Virus record (IMG/VR): IMGVR_UViG_3300048010_000543
Coordinates: 1 to 20,290 of that record
Origin: a virus
Length of the DNA stretch: 20,290 nucleotides
Strand: one strand, 5' to 3'
Each line of letters begins with the position of its first letter. Positions within the stretch are counted from its first letter, which is position 1. This document shows positions 4,775 through 11,091 of the stretch, in pieces. Made by a program: the position numbers and the translations under genes. Below the pieces are notes generated by a model. It was not told the origin of the DNA. It made no database searches and was given only the letters and a program-made list of their open reading frames with translations.

Positions 4775-5375
4775 TTTTCTTCATCTCCATACGGATGTCG
4801 ATAACTTGTTGAACTAAATCTTGTATGTTTACTTGTAATGCATTTAAGTACTTATTCAATTCATTCATATCTTTTGCTGAGGTTGTTGAATCTTTAAATT
4901 TTTGATATAGCAATTGCACATCGTGTGAATTCGTCATTTCGGTTCTGTGCATTCTTTCTTCAAGTTCTTGAACCTTTTCTTCCATTTTTGAAATGCGATT
5001 ATCGCCTTGTGTACCTTTCATCAAATATTTTGAAGTGCCTTCAATACCTGAATTAATACTTTGATGTGTAAACCAGGCGTCACTATTAAATGCCTTATCA
5101 CAAATCATAATATCGTAATGTGGTTTTTTACCAACAGTTAAAGAAGTATACTTACATTTCCATGTACCAAGTTGTTCTTCTGTTAAGTCTGTCCAATCAA
5201 TACCACTTCTTGCACCTCTTGCAGTCCAATAATGAATTTCATGACCTTCATCAAACAATGAATTAATATAATTAATTCTGTCAAAGAAAGGTGTATGATT
5301 TTTATAATCTTTAGTACCATCTTCAAGAATTTTTTCTTTACAAATAGTACCATCAATATCAACATATATGATCAT
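4764..5375 (-). CDS. HAD-superfamily phosphatase-like protein with C-terminal coiled coil
   Basis: A 203-residue protein from ATG 5375 (GAG upstream); a TTG at 5387 would overlap the previous stop. The first 110 residues are a small HAD hydrolase. The nucleophile motif is DIDGT (Asp6, Asp8), motif II is TARG (51-54), followed by SGIDWTDLTEEQL, a KKP lysine (about 83-85) and an acidic ICDK motif (91-94). This matches phage proteins annotated as HAD phosphatases of unknown substrate. Residues about 127-200 are an added coiled coil (KMEEKVQELEERM and LNALQVNIQDLVQQVIDI), which I do not expect in the family and which may oligomerise or tether the enzyme. It overlaps the start of A-type carrier 1 by 11 bases. 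Confidence 0.8.
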   Translation of the reverse strand: MIIYVDIDGTICKEKILEDGTKDYKNHTPFFDRINYINSLFDEGHEIHYWTARGARSGIDWTDLTEEQLGTWKCKYTSLTVGKKPHYDIMICDKAFNSDAWFTHQSINSGIEGTSKYLMKGTQGDNRISKMEEKVQELEERMHRTEMTNSHDVQLLYQKFKDSTTSAKDMNELNKYLNALQVNIQDLVQQVIDIRMEMKKNAN

Positions 5376-5383
5376 AATATTTC

Positions 5384-6043
5384 TCAATTAATAGTTGTAA
5401 ATGGTATCCAGTGATTTAACTCATAACTTTCGTATTCATTTTCGTCCTTTCTATATTGAGTATTATCAAGATATTCTCTTGGAATAATATCATATGCTAT
5501 AGTTATTCTCTCTTGGTCATTATCCCATTCTGTTGAACGATGAAAATCATTTTCACATTTTCCAAGTATTATTAAATTATTTCTACTCTCAATATCTATA
5601 TGCTCTGTTGTACCATCTTCAATTACAAGACGATATTTTGTAAAACTTTCTTGAGCCTCTGAATCAACAATAAACAATCCATGCCAAGCATTTATACCCG
5701 CTGGCCAATGAGAGTGCCAATCAATGTATTCTGATTTTCTATATACATTCAACCATGATTGCATATAATATTCATCAGGAACATTAGTTGCATATTCAAA
5801 CAATTGTTTTAACTGATTGAGTGCTTTTGAAAATTCTGGAAATGGATATAGAAATGTGTTATAGTATCTGTATAATCCGGTTGTCATTGTTGATTGTCCA
5901 TCATAATGTCGAATGCCGTCAGGATGAAAATTTTCTTTTACTATTTCATATAGACGCATTGCTGAATTACGAAACTCTTTATTATCTACATCTTCTAAAA
6001 ATTTAGTATATATTATATTATAATAATTATCTTCTAATTCCAT
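5384..6043 (-). CDS. Putative 2-oxoglutarate/Fe(II)-dependent oxygenase
   Basis: A 219-residue protein with a double-stranded beta-helix oxygenase pattern. The segment YMQSWLNVYRKSEYIDWHSH is followed by WPAGINAWHGLFIVD, giving His110 and His112 as metal ligands in an HxH form where HxD is usual. A distal His168 lies in GKCENDFHRS, and Arg179 in QERITIAYDI would bind 2-oxoglutarate. The layout matches small phage 2OG-Fe(II) oxygenases abundant in marine T4-like phages, whose targets are mostly unknown. The last 30 residues (ENEYESYELNHWIPFTTIN) are an acidic, aromatic tail. Its substrate cannot be read; protein, nucleotide or sugar hydroxylation are all possible. Two further oxygenase-like genes lie at 13361 and 14190. 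Confidence 0.75.
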   Translation of the reverse strand: MELEDNYYNIIYTKFLEDVDNKEFRNSAMRLYEIVKENFHPDGIRHYDGQSTMTTGLYRYYNTFLYPFPEFSKALNQLKQLFEYATNVPDEYYMQSWLNVYRKSEYIDWHSHWPAGINAWHGLFIVDSEAQESFTKYRLVIEDGTTEHIDIESRNNLIILGKCENDFHRSTEWDNDQERITIAYDIIPREYLDNTQYRKDENEYESYELNHWIPFTTIN

Positions 6044-6044
6044 A

Positions 6045-6275
6045 TCAATATAAATCTTCTATGTAGTCGGGTTGAACATTAAAAGGTATGACAGTATATA
6101 CAACTTTTGATTTGCGATTTGCTTCAGAGGCCATTTTATGTTTGTATGCTGCATCTTCGTTTGTATATATTGCAGTTACTCCGCTTTCATTTTTCTTTTC
6201 CCACATTACTATATAAACTGTAAATGTTAATTTATATTCTGATAATAATGTGATAACATCATTCAAATTTGGCAT
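6045..6275 (-). CDS. Hypothetical protein, 76 aa
   Basis: The ATG at 6275 has GGAAG six bases upstream; a GTG at 6302 is less likely. The gene overlaps the end of the Hint-like gene by 17 bases. The protein begins MPNLNDVITLLSEYKLTF, then a strand (TVYIVMWEKKNESG), a charged helix (NEDAAYKHKMASEANRKSK) and another strand (VVYTVIPFNVQP), ending EDLY. The alternating strand-helix-strand pattern resembles a small ferredoxin-like fold, but there is no Fe-S motif. Another small protein with a comparable opening strand is at 6772. Function unknown. Confidence 0.6.
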   Translation of the reverse strand: MPNLNDVITLLSEYKLTFTVYIVMWEKKNESGVTAIYTNEDAAYKHKMASEANRKSKVVYTVIPFNVQPDYIEDLY

Positions 6276-6768
6276 TAAATTCTTCCATACGATCAATTTC
6301 ACTTTGACTTTGTTCCATCGTCAGTCCACTGACTAATAGACCAGAAGCCAAATAATAATTTAAAACACCATCAAGTCCTATATTATATAGTTTATATTGG
6401 TCACCTTCTTTTTCAAACTTTTTAAGTTGGTGTTCTTCAACAATACTCTCTTTGGTTAACACACTAAATGTTCCATGGTGTAAACCTTTAACTTTTTGTC
6501 CTATTTCAAGATTCTCAGCTTTGACTTGCACCGAGCCAATACCTGACTGATAGAATACGGTATCAAGTGCGCAAGTCAATACTTTTTCTACACCTTCAAA
6601 ACGAACTTTTATAAGTTGGTCCATAGATTTAAGAATAGTTTGTACATATGTTACTGTATGCACACCCATCTTAATACCATCAAGAGCAATAACTTGATCA
6701 CCTATTCTTAAATTTCGAACTTTAACTGCACCATCAGGTACATAGATTCGTGTTGATGGTCCTAACAT
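6259..6768 (-). CDS. Stand-alone degenerate Hint (hedgehog/intein-fold) protein
   Basis: A 169-residue protein whose first 147 residues follow the Hint fold from end to end. The opening block is STRIYVPDGAVKVRNLRIGD (residues 5-24), then QVIALDG. A block-B-like stretch is LTCALDTVFYQSG (64-76), a second IGD-like turn is NLEIGQKV (87-93), and a C-terminal block-F/G piece is YNIGLDGVLNYYLASGLLVSG (128-148). Splicing residues are gone: no Cys or Ser at position 1, no TxxH histidine, and LVSG where active inteins have VHN or similar. A short acidic tail (EQSQSEIDRMEEFNAKFE) follows instead of an extein. It should therefore not splice. It may be a domesticated intein or a Hint-fold structural or binding protein. 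An intact mini-intein is 1 kb away in IscU. Confidence 0.7.
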   Translation of the reverse strand: MLGPSTRIYVPDGAVKVRNLRIGDQVIALDGIKMGVHTVTYVQTILKSMDQLIKVRFEGVEKVLTCALDTVFYQSGIGSVQVKAENLEIGQKVKGLHHGTFSVLTKESIVEEHQLKKFEKEGDQYKLYNIGLDGVLNYYLASGLLVSGLTMEQSQSEIDRMEEFNAKFE

Positions 6769-6771
6769 ATA

Positions 6772-6981
6772 TTATCCCATCACTGGTTCATTTGACATCA
6801 TTGTCATGTTATAATTGTCATCAGTTGGCTCAAGGCCATTTGCTGCAGCATGATCATCAATAATTTTTTGTCTTGCTGCAATATATTCATCCTTGTTAGC
6901 ATTTTCGGTTAAAAATTCTTCTGTTTGTCCAATTTTTTCTTTTTTATACCAAACACTATAATATATCATTGACTTTTTCAT
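6772..6981 (-). CDS. Hypothetical protein, 69 aa
   Basis: A 69-residue protein from ATG 6981 behind AAAGGA. It begins with a strand (MIYYSVWYKKEKIG), followed by a charged helical section (ENANKDEYIAARQKIIDDH) and ends NMTMMSNEPVMG. The stop is three bases from the Hint gene start, so the two are likely co-translated. An AATAAATA motif about 36 bases upstream, overlapping the previous gene's stop, may serve as a late promoter. No family recognised. Confidence 0.6.
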   Translation of the reverse strand: MKKSMIYYSVWYKKEKIGQTEEFLTENANKDEYIAARQKIIDDHAAANGLEPTDDNYNMTMMSNEPVMG

Positions 6982-7016
6982 TTTTTCCTTTATTGAAAGA
7001 GTTTAATTGTTTATTG

Positions 7017-7024
7017 TATTTATT
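7017..7024 (-). promoter_or_regulatory. Late-type promoter candidate (AATAAATA, leftward)
   Basis: AATAAATA on the minus strand overlaps the stop codon of the gene ending at 7020. It lies about 36 bases before the ATG at 6981 and would drive the small protein, the Hint protein and genes further left. Confidence 0.4.
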
Positions 7025-7484
7025 TCTTTTCTAAAAGCATTTTTCTCAACTCTCCTATTTGAGAATATAATTCATCAATCTTTGAATGCAAATATTCATC
7101 ACCTTCAATTTGTGGATAAAATTGTCTTGCTTCTTCCATTGTAAGAGAAGATTCGTATACGTCAAATCTTAGTAATAGTTTACCCGCTACACTTAGGTCT
7201 GGATATTTCTTACCATAATATCCCGCAGTAAAACCTAATGACTTACGAAAATAATATTGATATTCAGAAGTCAGTGTTTCAATTTGTTTGATTACAGCAT
7301 TAAGCATTTCTTCAGCATGTATTTTTAATTCAGAAAGTGATGGTTTTTTCTCACGATTCCAATTTAAAAACCATTTCTGATCCATGCCAGATATTGCCTT
7401 GTGTACTAACTCAAAGTTAAAATCTTCAAGAACTATTGCTTTAAGTTTTCGAATCTCATGTATTCTATCACCATATAAATTCAT
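7020..7484 (-). CDS. Hypothetical protein coupled to IscU, 154 aa
   Basis: A 154-residue soluble protein. Its ATG overlaps the IscU stop by four bases (ATGA), so translation is coupled to IscU. The N-terminus is helical and charged (HEIRKLKAIVLEDFNFELVHK). A middle section (WFLNWNREKKPSLSELKIHAEEMLN) leads to Tyr-rich sequence (SEYQYYFRKSLGFTAGYYGKKYP). The C-terminus is a helix (YLHSKIDELYSQIGELRKMLLEKK) that could form a coiled coil. I see no cysteine motif of the kind expected in the Fe-S partners HscB, IscX or ferredoxin, so the link to IscU is positional only. Function unknown. Confidence 0.7.
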   Translation of the reverse strand: MNLYGDRIHEIRKLKAIVLEDFNFELVHKAISGMDQKWFLNWNREKKPSLSELKIHAEEMLNAVIKQIETLTSEYQYYFRKSLGFTAGYYGKKYPDLSVAGKLLLRFDVYESSLTMEEARQFYPQIEGDEYLHSKIDELYSQIGELRKMLLEKK

Positions 7485-8338
7485 AATGTTAAACTCTCTT
7501 TCTTTTTACGGTAGTCAGCAATTGCTGCTTTGATTGCATCTTCTGCCAAAACAGAACAATGAATCTTCACAGGTGGTAAACTCAACTCTTCAACGATATC
7601 TTTATTACTGATCTCCATTGCATTATCAACTGTCTTACCTTTAATCCATTCAGTTGCCAATGAACTTGATGCAATCGCAGAACCGCAACCAAATGTTTTA
7701 AACTTTGCGTCAATAATCTTTTCATTATCATCTACTTCAATTTGAAGTTTCATTACATCACCACAATTTTTCACAACAACACCAGAATATACTTCATGAT
7801 CAAAATGTGTGATAATGATATAGTTATTTGTTTCTTCAACTTGTAATGTATAACAATCATCTTCAACTGGTGGTTCATCATAACAAGGCATTATTAAGCG
7901 ATGATTTGATTCAAAATCATATATGTCTGCATTAATTTCTGATTGAACACCTCTTACAAAATCAGAAGTTTTAATATCTTCAATTGCTTTATATCCATTT
8001 TCGACAGTAAGAAACTGATGATCCTTTGTTACACGAACTTTACGATCACCAATTTCATAAGTAAATAAATATTTTTTACCAGAATACACAACCTTCGCCA
8101 TTTTAAATTTATAAGTATCTTCATTTATACTATATGACCAAACATTAATTGTACGTTTAAGTGTATATGCTTCTTCCAATGAAATATATTGTTGAACTGG
8201 TGTATGTATTAACGTTTCTCCACCAAAGCATTCTGGCGCACCAACAAGACCAGTACCTACATTTTCTTTAGTTTTATCAAGAGATCCAACATTTTTTGGA
8301 TTGTCATAATGTTCCATAACTTCTTTAGAATAAGCCAT
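7481..8338 (-). CDS. iscU: IscU Fe-S scaffold protein interrupted by a mini-intein
   Basis: The frame encodes 285 residues: IscU N-part 1-36, intein 37-191, IscU C-part 192-285. IscU is the scaffold on which IscS-derived sulfur and iron form [2Fe-2S] clusters before transfer to carriers. Spliced, the protein is 130 residues (E. coli IscU has 128) with the ligands at standard numbers: Cys37 in APECGD (unspliced Cys192), Asp39, Cys63 in FGCGSA, Cys106 in IHCS, and the HscA-binding LPPVK at 99-103. The start ATG 8338 follows AGGAG. Unspliced protein cannot form the cluster site, since the loop before Cys37 is split. No IscS, HscA or HscB is in the window, so the host's would be needed. The downstream gene is coupled by ATGA overlap. 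Identification is very secure; splicing itself is inferred. Confidence 0.97.
   Translation of the reverse strand: MAYSKEVMEHYDNPKNVGSLDKTKENVGTGLVGAPECFGGETLIHTPVQQYISLEEAYTLKRTINVWSYSINEDTYKFKMAKVVYSGKKYLFTYEIGDRKVRVTKDHQFLTVENGYKAIEDIKTSDFVRGVQSEINADIYDFESNHRLIMPCYDEPPVEDDCYTLQVEETNNYIIITHFDHEVYSGVVVKNCGDVMKLQIEVDDNEKIIDAKFKTFGCGSAIASSSLATEWIKGKTVDNAMEISNKDIVEELSLPPVKIHCSVLAEDAIKAAIADYRKKKESLTL
7766..8230 (-). other. Mini-intein (155 codons) inside iscU
   Basis: The intein runs from Cys37 to Asn191 of the precursor. Block A begins CFGGETLIHTPV with the Cys1 nucleophile. Block B is RVTKDHQFLT with the TxxH residues Thr104 and His107. The block-F region is CYTLQVEETNNYIITH-like (about 162-177). 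Block G is GVVVKN, followed by Cys+1. The terminal Asn is present, but the penultimate His is replaced by Lys190, a change known in some active inteins. Only about 55 residues separate blocks B and F and no LAGLIDADG or HNH motif is seen, so there is no homing endonuclease. Codon boundaries fall cleanly at the extein junctions (GAPE / CGDV). Confidence 0.93.
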
Positions 8339-8345
8339 TAGTCTC

Positions 8346-9044
8346 CTAATCTGAATTTGATGAATAACCAGTAAGACTGAGAATCATCTGAAATAGATTA
8401 ATAAAATTAAGATATAATGAAAGTGCAAACTTAATACCATATCTCGGATCATTTGTTTCATAATACATCTCTTTTGCCATTTGTGTATCATATGCAGTAA
8501 GTCCTAAGAATAGAACAATACCTACAATTGAAATAACAAGTGCAAATACAGAACTTGCTAGCCAAATATTTAGAACACCAGCAATAATAATACCTACTAA
8601 ACCTACCAGTAGAAGGTTGCCCCAACCTGATAAATCTCGTTTAGTTACATAACCATATAAACTGGCAAAGCCAAATGTTAGTGATGTTGTAAGAAATGCC
8701 TCAACAATATTTGTTGATGAATAGATTGCAAATATACTACTGAGCGATAAACCCATTACTCCTACAAATGCATAATAAAAACTTGTGAGTGTTTCAATTG
8801 GCCAGTCTTGTCCTTTAAATGAATACCATAGAATCATTCCGAGTGGTGCTAAGAACACCAGCCACATGAACAATCCGCCACTAAAAATTGTAGAGACAAA
8901 ACCTGTTGAATATGTCAAGTAGGCAACCAAGGCACTTACGCCAAGACCACCTGCTGTATGATTATACATTGTTTGAAAGAATTTTCTTAATCCAACTTGA
9001 TCGGCCTGAGGAGTTGGATTGAGACTTGATTGTATCATTGACAT
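8346..9044 (-). CDS. Bax inhibitor-1 / YccA family membrane protein
   Basis: A 232-residue polytopic membrane protein with about seven hydrophobic segments, starting at ATG 9044 behind a strong AAGGAGG. Family features are the N-terminal soluble lead with FFQTMYNHTAGGL, the segment VGVMGLSLSSIFAIYSS, and the C-terminal signature GLTAYDTQMAKEMYYE followed by ALSLYLNFINLFQMIL. BI-1/YccA proteins are calcium-leak or stress-related membrane proteins; E. coli YccA modulates the membrane protease FtsH. A phage copy could protect phage membrane proteins from FtsH or delay envelope damage, but this is inference. It lies eight bases upstream of iscU, and an AATAAATA motif about 31 bases before the start suggests late expression. 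Confidence 0.9.
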   Translation of the reverse strand: MSMIQSSLNPTPQADQVGLRKFFQTMYNHTAGGLGVSALVAYLTYSTGFVSTIFSGGLFMWLVFLAPLGMILWYSFKGQDWPIETLTSFYYAFVGVMGLSLSSIFAIYSSTNIVEAFLTTSLTFGFASLYGYVTKRDLSGWGNLLLVGLVGIIIAGVLNIWLASSVFALVISIVGIVLFLGLTAYDTQMAKEMYYETNDPRYGIKFALSLYLNFINLFQMILSLTGYSSNSD

Positions 9045-9073
9045 AAGACCTCCTTATAATTGGGTGTATATTA

Positions 9074-9214
9074 TTATTTATTAGAGATCATTGTATTTGC
9101 TTTTAATTCTTCACATCGAGTGTGTAAAAGACGCAAACGTTTTTGTCTTTGTTCTTGGTCTCGTTTCATACGTTCAAACATTCCACGCATTGCCTCATCG
9201 CTATATCTTGTCAT
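9074..9214 (-). CDS. Small basic helical protein, 46 aa
   Basis: A 46-residue frame from ATG 9214 (GAG seven bases upstream) to TAA 9074. It reads MTRYSDEAMRGMFERMKRDQ, then a strongly basic helix (EQRQKRLRLLHTRCEELK) and a short tail. It fills the gap between A-type carrier 2 and the BI-1 gene. The basic amphipathic helix could bind nucleic acid or a coiled-coil partner. No family recognised; support comes from packing, a usable ribosome site and biased composition. Its stop codon overlaps the NATAAATA motif assigned to the BI-1 gene. Confidence 0.5.
   Translation of the reverse strand: MTRYSDEAMRGMFERMKRDQEQRQKRLRLLHTRCEELKANTMISNK
9075..9082 (-). promoter_or_regulatory. Late-type promoter candidate (AATAAATA, leftward)
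   Basis: AATAAATA on the minus strand, about 31 bases before the ATG of the BI-1 gene at 9044 and overlapping the stop of the 46-codon gene. It would drive the BI-1 gene, iscU and the genes to the left at late times. Confidence 0.45.
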
Positions 9215-9245
9215 TTGTATTCTCGTTTGACAAAGTAATAGATTA

Positions 9246-9265
9246 ACCTATCAAAAATAATAGGT
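9246..9265. repeat. 6-bp hairpin between A-type carrier 2 and the small basic gene
   Basis: ACCTAT and ATAGGT flank an 8-base A-rich loop, just beyond the stop of the carrier gene. It has no T-run and is AT-rich, so it is at best an mRNA processing or stability element. Confidence 0.25.
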
Positions 9266-9636
9266 CACCAAGTGGGTTTAAATACAGGTTCTTCTTGTTC
9301 TGGCATATCAACTTGAAAACTTATTCGGCAGCCACAACTCATCTTTGCAGCAGGATTTTCAAATTGTAATCCTCTTTTCGCCAATTCATAAGACCAATCA
9401 ATCACTGTATCTTTAATGAACAAATAACTTTTTTTATCTACAAGAACACATATACCTTCTGATTGAAATAATAAATCATGTCGACGTTTGGTGTCATCAA
9501 AATCCATTACATATGTGAAACCGCTACAACCACCAGCTTTCACACCAATGCGAATACAAACAGATTCAGGATCTTTTAATTCTGATTGCATTACTTTTTT
9601 AATTTCTTTTGCGGCAGTTTCTGTAAGAGATATCAT
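9265..9636 (-). CDS. A-type Fe-S cluster carrier (IscA/HesB family), copy 2
   Basis: A 123-residue protein starting at ATG 9636, which overlaps the stop of the upstream gene (ATGA); a GTG at 9642 is less likely. Ligand cysteines are Cys37 in VKAGGCSGF, and Cys101 and Cys103 in KMSCGCRISF, a 64-residue spacing as in E. coli IscA. The FENPAAK segment before the last pair is typical of the family (F.NP). It departs from the family where CGCG becomes CGCR, and it has a proline-rich tail (MPEQEEPVFKPTW). It is clearly divergent from copy 1, so the two are not a recent duplication. Close to iscU, it probably accepts clusters from it or from the host scaffold. Confidence 0.93.
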   Translation of the reverse strand: MISLTETAAKEIKKVMQSELKDPESVCIRIGVKAGGCSGFTYVMDFDDTKRRHDLLFQSEGICVLVDKKSYLFIKDTVIDWSYELAKRGLQFENPAAKMSCGCRISFQVDMPEQEEPVFKPTW

Positions 9637-10142
9637 ATCCACAAGTTACGATAATACTTACCGAACATCTTGAGTCCTTGATTGACAATCTCTTCATCTC
9701 GTCCATAGTTCCAATGATCTTCTGATATCAGTATAAATGTTTCAATCATTTGATCTAAAACATATTGCCATCGTGTATCAAGAAATTCAACGTCTGCTTC
9801 GTGTGGTGTTGTATTGTGTGCTTCATAACGCATATCTTCTGGCACATCTTCATCATCGACAAAAGGCACAGATATTTTATTATCTGCTTTGAAACGAATC
9901 AAACTTTCAAGTATTATATGTGATAATGACCAATCAAGAGAATATAAATCATGTTTTGAAATATGTACGATACGATGTTGAAATAGTTTATCTTTAACTG
10001 CATTTACAATCTTGATTAGAAAGTCATCCACTTCAGTCAACATTCGATACCACTGAGGTGAAATCTTTTTTTCTTCATACAATTTTTCAATAAAGTCGTA
10101 GAACAAAAATGATCGATTTGTATGACTTGTAAAAATAAACAT
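9633..10142 (-). CDS. Conserved phage-type hypothetical protein, 169 aa
   Basis: A 169-residue acidic, helical protein from ATG 10142. The central and C-terminal parts carry DTRWQYVLDQMIETFILISE, followed by an acidic HWNYGRDEEIVNQGLKMFGK segment. I recall this arrangement (RW...LdeMI..F) in uncharacterised proteins of T4-like and other large phages. No catalytic motif or membrane span is visible. The N-terminal MFIFTSHTNRSFLFYDF is hydrophobic but not a signal peptide. It is coupled to A-type carrier 2 by an ATGA overlap and lies in the leftward unit that begins with the peroxiredoxin at promoter P5. Function unknown. Confidence 0.75.
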   Translation of the reverse strand: MFIFTSHTNRSFLFYDFIEKLYEEKKISPQWYRMLTEVDDFLIKIVNAVKDKLFQHRIVHISKHDLYSLDWSLSHIILESLIRFKADNKISVPFVDDEDVPEDMRYEAHNTTPHEADVEFLDTRWQYVLDQMIETFILISEDHWNYGRDEEIVNQGLKMFGKYYRNLWI

Positions 10143-10145
10143 AAT

Positions 10146-10532
10146 TTACACCAGATATAATTGTTTTTCAGAATGATATTTCAAAAACTCTTTGACAGTA
10201 AAGTTTGTGCCGCCAGTTTTTGATTTCATGATTTTATCAAGACGATCATAATTATGATCTACACAAGCAATTAAAATGTCTGAATGTTTTGCAATTAGAA
10301 CATTGCGGGCTAAGTAGCCGGGAGTAGTGAATGTTTTGGGGTAAAAAATTTGTGTTGGTAATTCAAACTCTTCTGCGAGGTCTTCAGCGAAACGGTCTCC
10401 TCCCTTTTTTGCTCCTCCTGAAACAATAGTTGTAATTACATTTCGCTGAAGAATATCTAGCAGAACAGTAAGAATCTCGGCTTTGTCACAATCTTCATTA
10501 CGAGAACGAGTGCCAATGATTCCTACTTTCAT
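10146..10532 (-). CDS. SLOG/Rossmann-like nucleotide-binding protein (DUF2493-like)
   Basis: A 128-residue single-domain protein. It opens with MKVGIIGTRSR (strand 1 and a phosphate-loop-like turn), has VSGGAKKGGDRFAEDLAEEF (residues 37-56), the strand QIFYPKTFTTPGY, then ARNVLIAKHSDILIACVD (75-92) and a closing GGTNFTVKEFLKYH. This is the order of motifs in SLOG-superfamily proteins such as DUF2493/YspA, which bind nucleotides or nucleotide-derived ligands; some act as nucleotide sensors in anti-phage or phage counter-defence settings. No effector domain is fused. The gene sits three bases after the peroxiredoxin stop. The family-level call is reasonable; the ligand is unknown. Confidence 0.7.
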   Translation of the reverse strand: MKVGIIGTRSRNEDCDKAEILTVLLDILQRNVITTIVSGGAKKGGDRFAEDLAEEFELPTQIFYPKTFTTPGYLARNVLIAKHSDILIACVDHNYDRLDKIMKSKTGGTNFTVKEFLKYHSEKQLYLV

Positions 10533-10535
10533 AAA

Positions 10536-11057
10536 TTAATCAAAAAGGTTATCAAGAATACTTTCAGGATTAGTGACAGAATATGGATCAGATAAACAAT
10601 TATCTTGATACCCTGGTTCAACAAACCACTGAGTAATTTTCAAATTATCTACGACCACTGCATATCTCCATGATCGCATTCCAAAGCATTCAGGTCTTTT
10701 CTCAACAAGCATTCCCATCTGTCGAGTAAACTCACCATTACCGTCAGGAATAACTTTAACATTTTTTAAATTTTGGTCTTTTGACCATGCATTCATAACG
10801 TAAGAATCATTTACTGACATGCAATATACGGCATCAAATCCTTTGTCGACAAATGCATCATATAATTTTTCAAATGTTGGTAATTGCATTGTGCTACAGG
10901 TAGGTGTGAATGCGCCGGGCAATGAAAACAATAAAACTTTTCTGTTTGCGAAATAATCATTTGTGTTCATTTCTTGCCAACGAAACGGATTATCTCCACC
11001 AACTGCTTCGTCACGGACTCGAGTATTGAATTTTACAAAAGGTACTGTTTCTCTCAT
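10536..11057 (-). CDS. Prx5-like peroxiredoxin
   Basis: A 173-residue thiol peroxidase that reduces peroxides using a thiol donor. The peroxidatic motif is PGAFTPTC (residues 47-54, Cys54). Family features follow: the CMSVNDSYVMNAW segment (79-91), an RQMGMLVEKRPECFGMRSWRY-like stretch trimmed around residues 117-132 with the conserved RSWRY, and a C-terminal NPESILDNL. A further Cys lies near 152 (QDNCLSDP) and might act as resolving thiol. The start ATG 11057 follows AAGGAG. It is the first gene of the unit read from the near-perfect promoter P5, so it is likely made early. With the Fe-S proteins downstream it suggests protection of clusters or general oxidative defence during infection. 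Confidence 0.93.
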   Translation of the reverse strand: MRETVPFVKFNTRVRDEAVGGDNPFRWQEMNTNDYFANRKVLLFSLPGAFTPTCSTMQLPTFEKLYDAFVDKGFDAVYCMSVNDSYVMNAWSKDQNLKNVKVIPDGNGEFTRQMGMLVEKRPECFGMRSWRYAVVVDNLKITQWFVEPGYQDNCLSDPYSVTNPESILDNLFD

Positions 11058-11091
11058 AGTATCTCCTTATGTGTATATGTGTTTGTGAGAA

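Noticed and set aside
5183-5365. Hydrophobic 60-codon leftward frame within the HAD gene
   Set aside because: It is a shifted frame of the conserved HAD motifs (DIDGT, TARG), and its Leu/Ile/Lys-rich content is what AT-rich coding gives out of frame.
7481-8338. IscU read as a frameshift, fusion or insertion-sequence interruption
   Set aside because: The frame is continuous, the insert begins with Cys and ends with Asn followed by Cys, and it carries ordered Hint blocks; removing it restores IscU exactly. An intein explains all of this.
9246-9265. Hairpin as a rho-independent terminator
   Set aside because: The stem is AT-rich and no T-run follows on either strand.
4418-9636. The two A-type carriers as a recent gene duplication
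   Set aside because: Outside the cysteine motifs they share little, and the cysteine spacing differs (67 against 64 residues), so separate origin or an old split is more likely.
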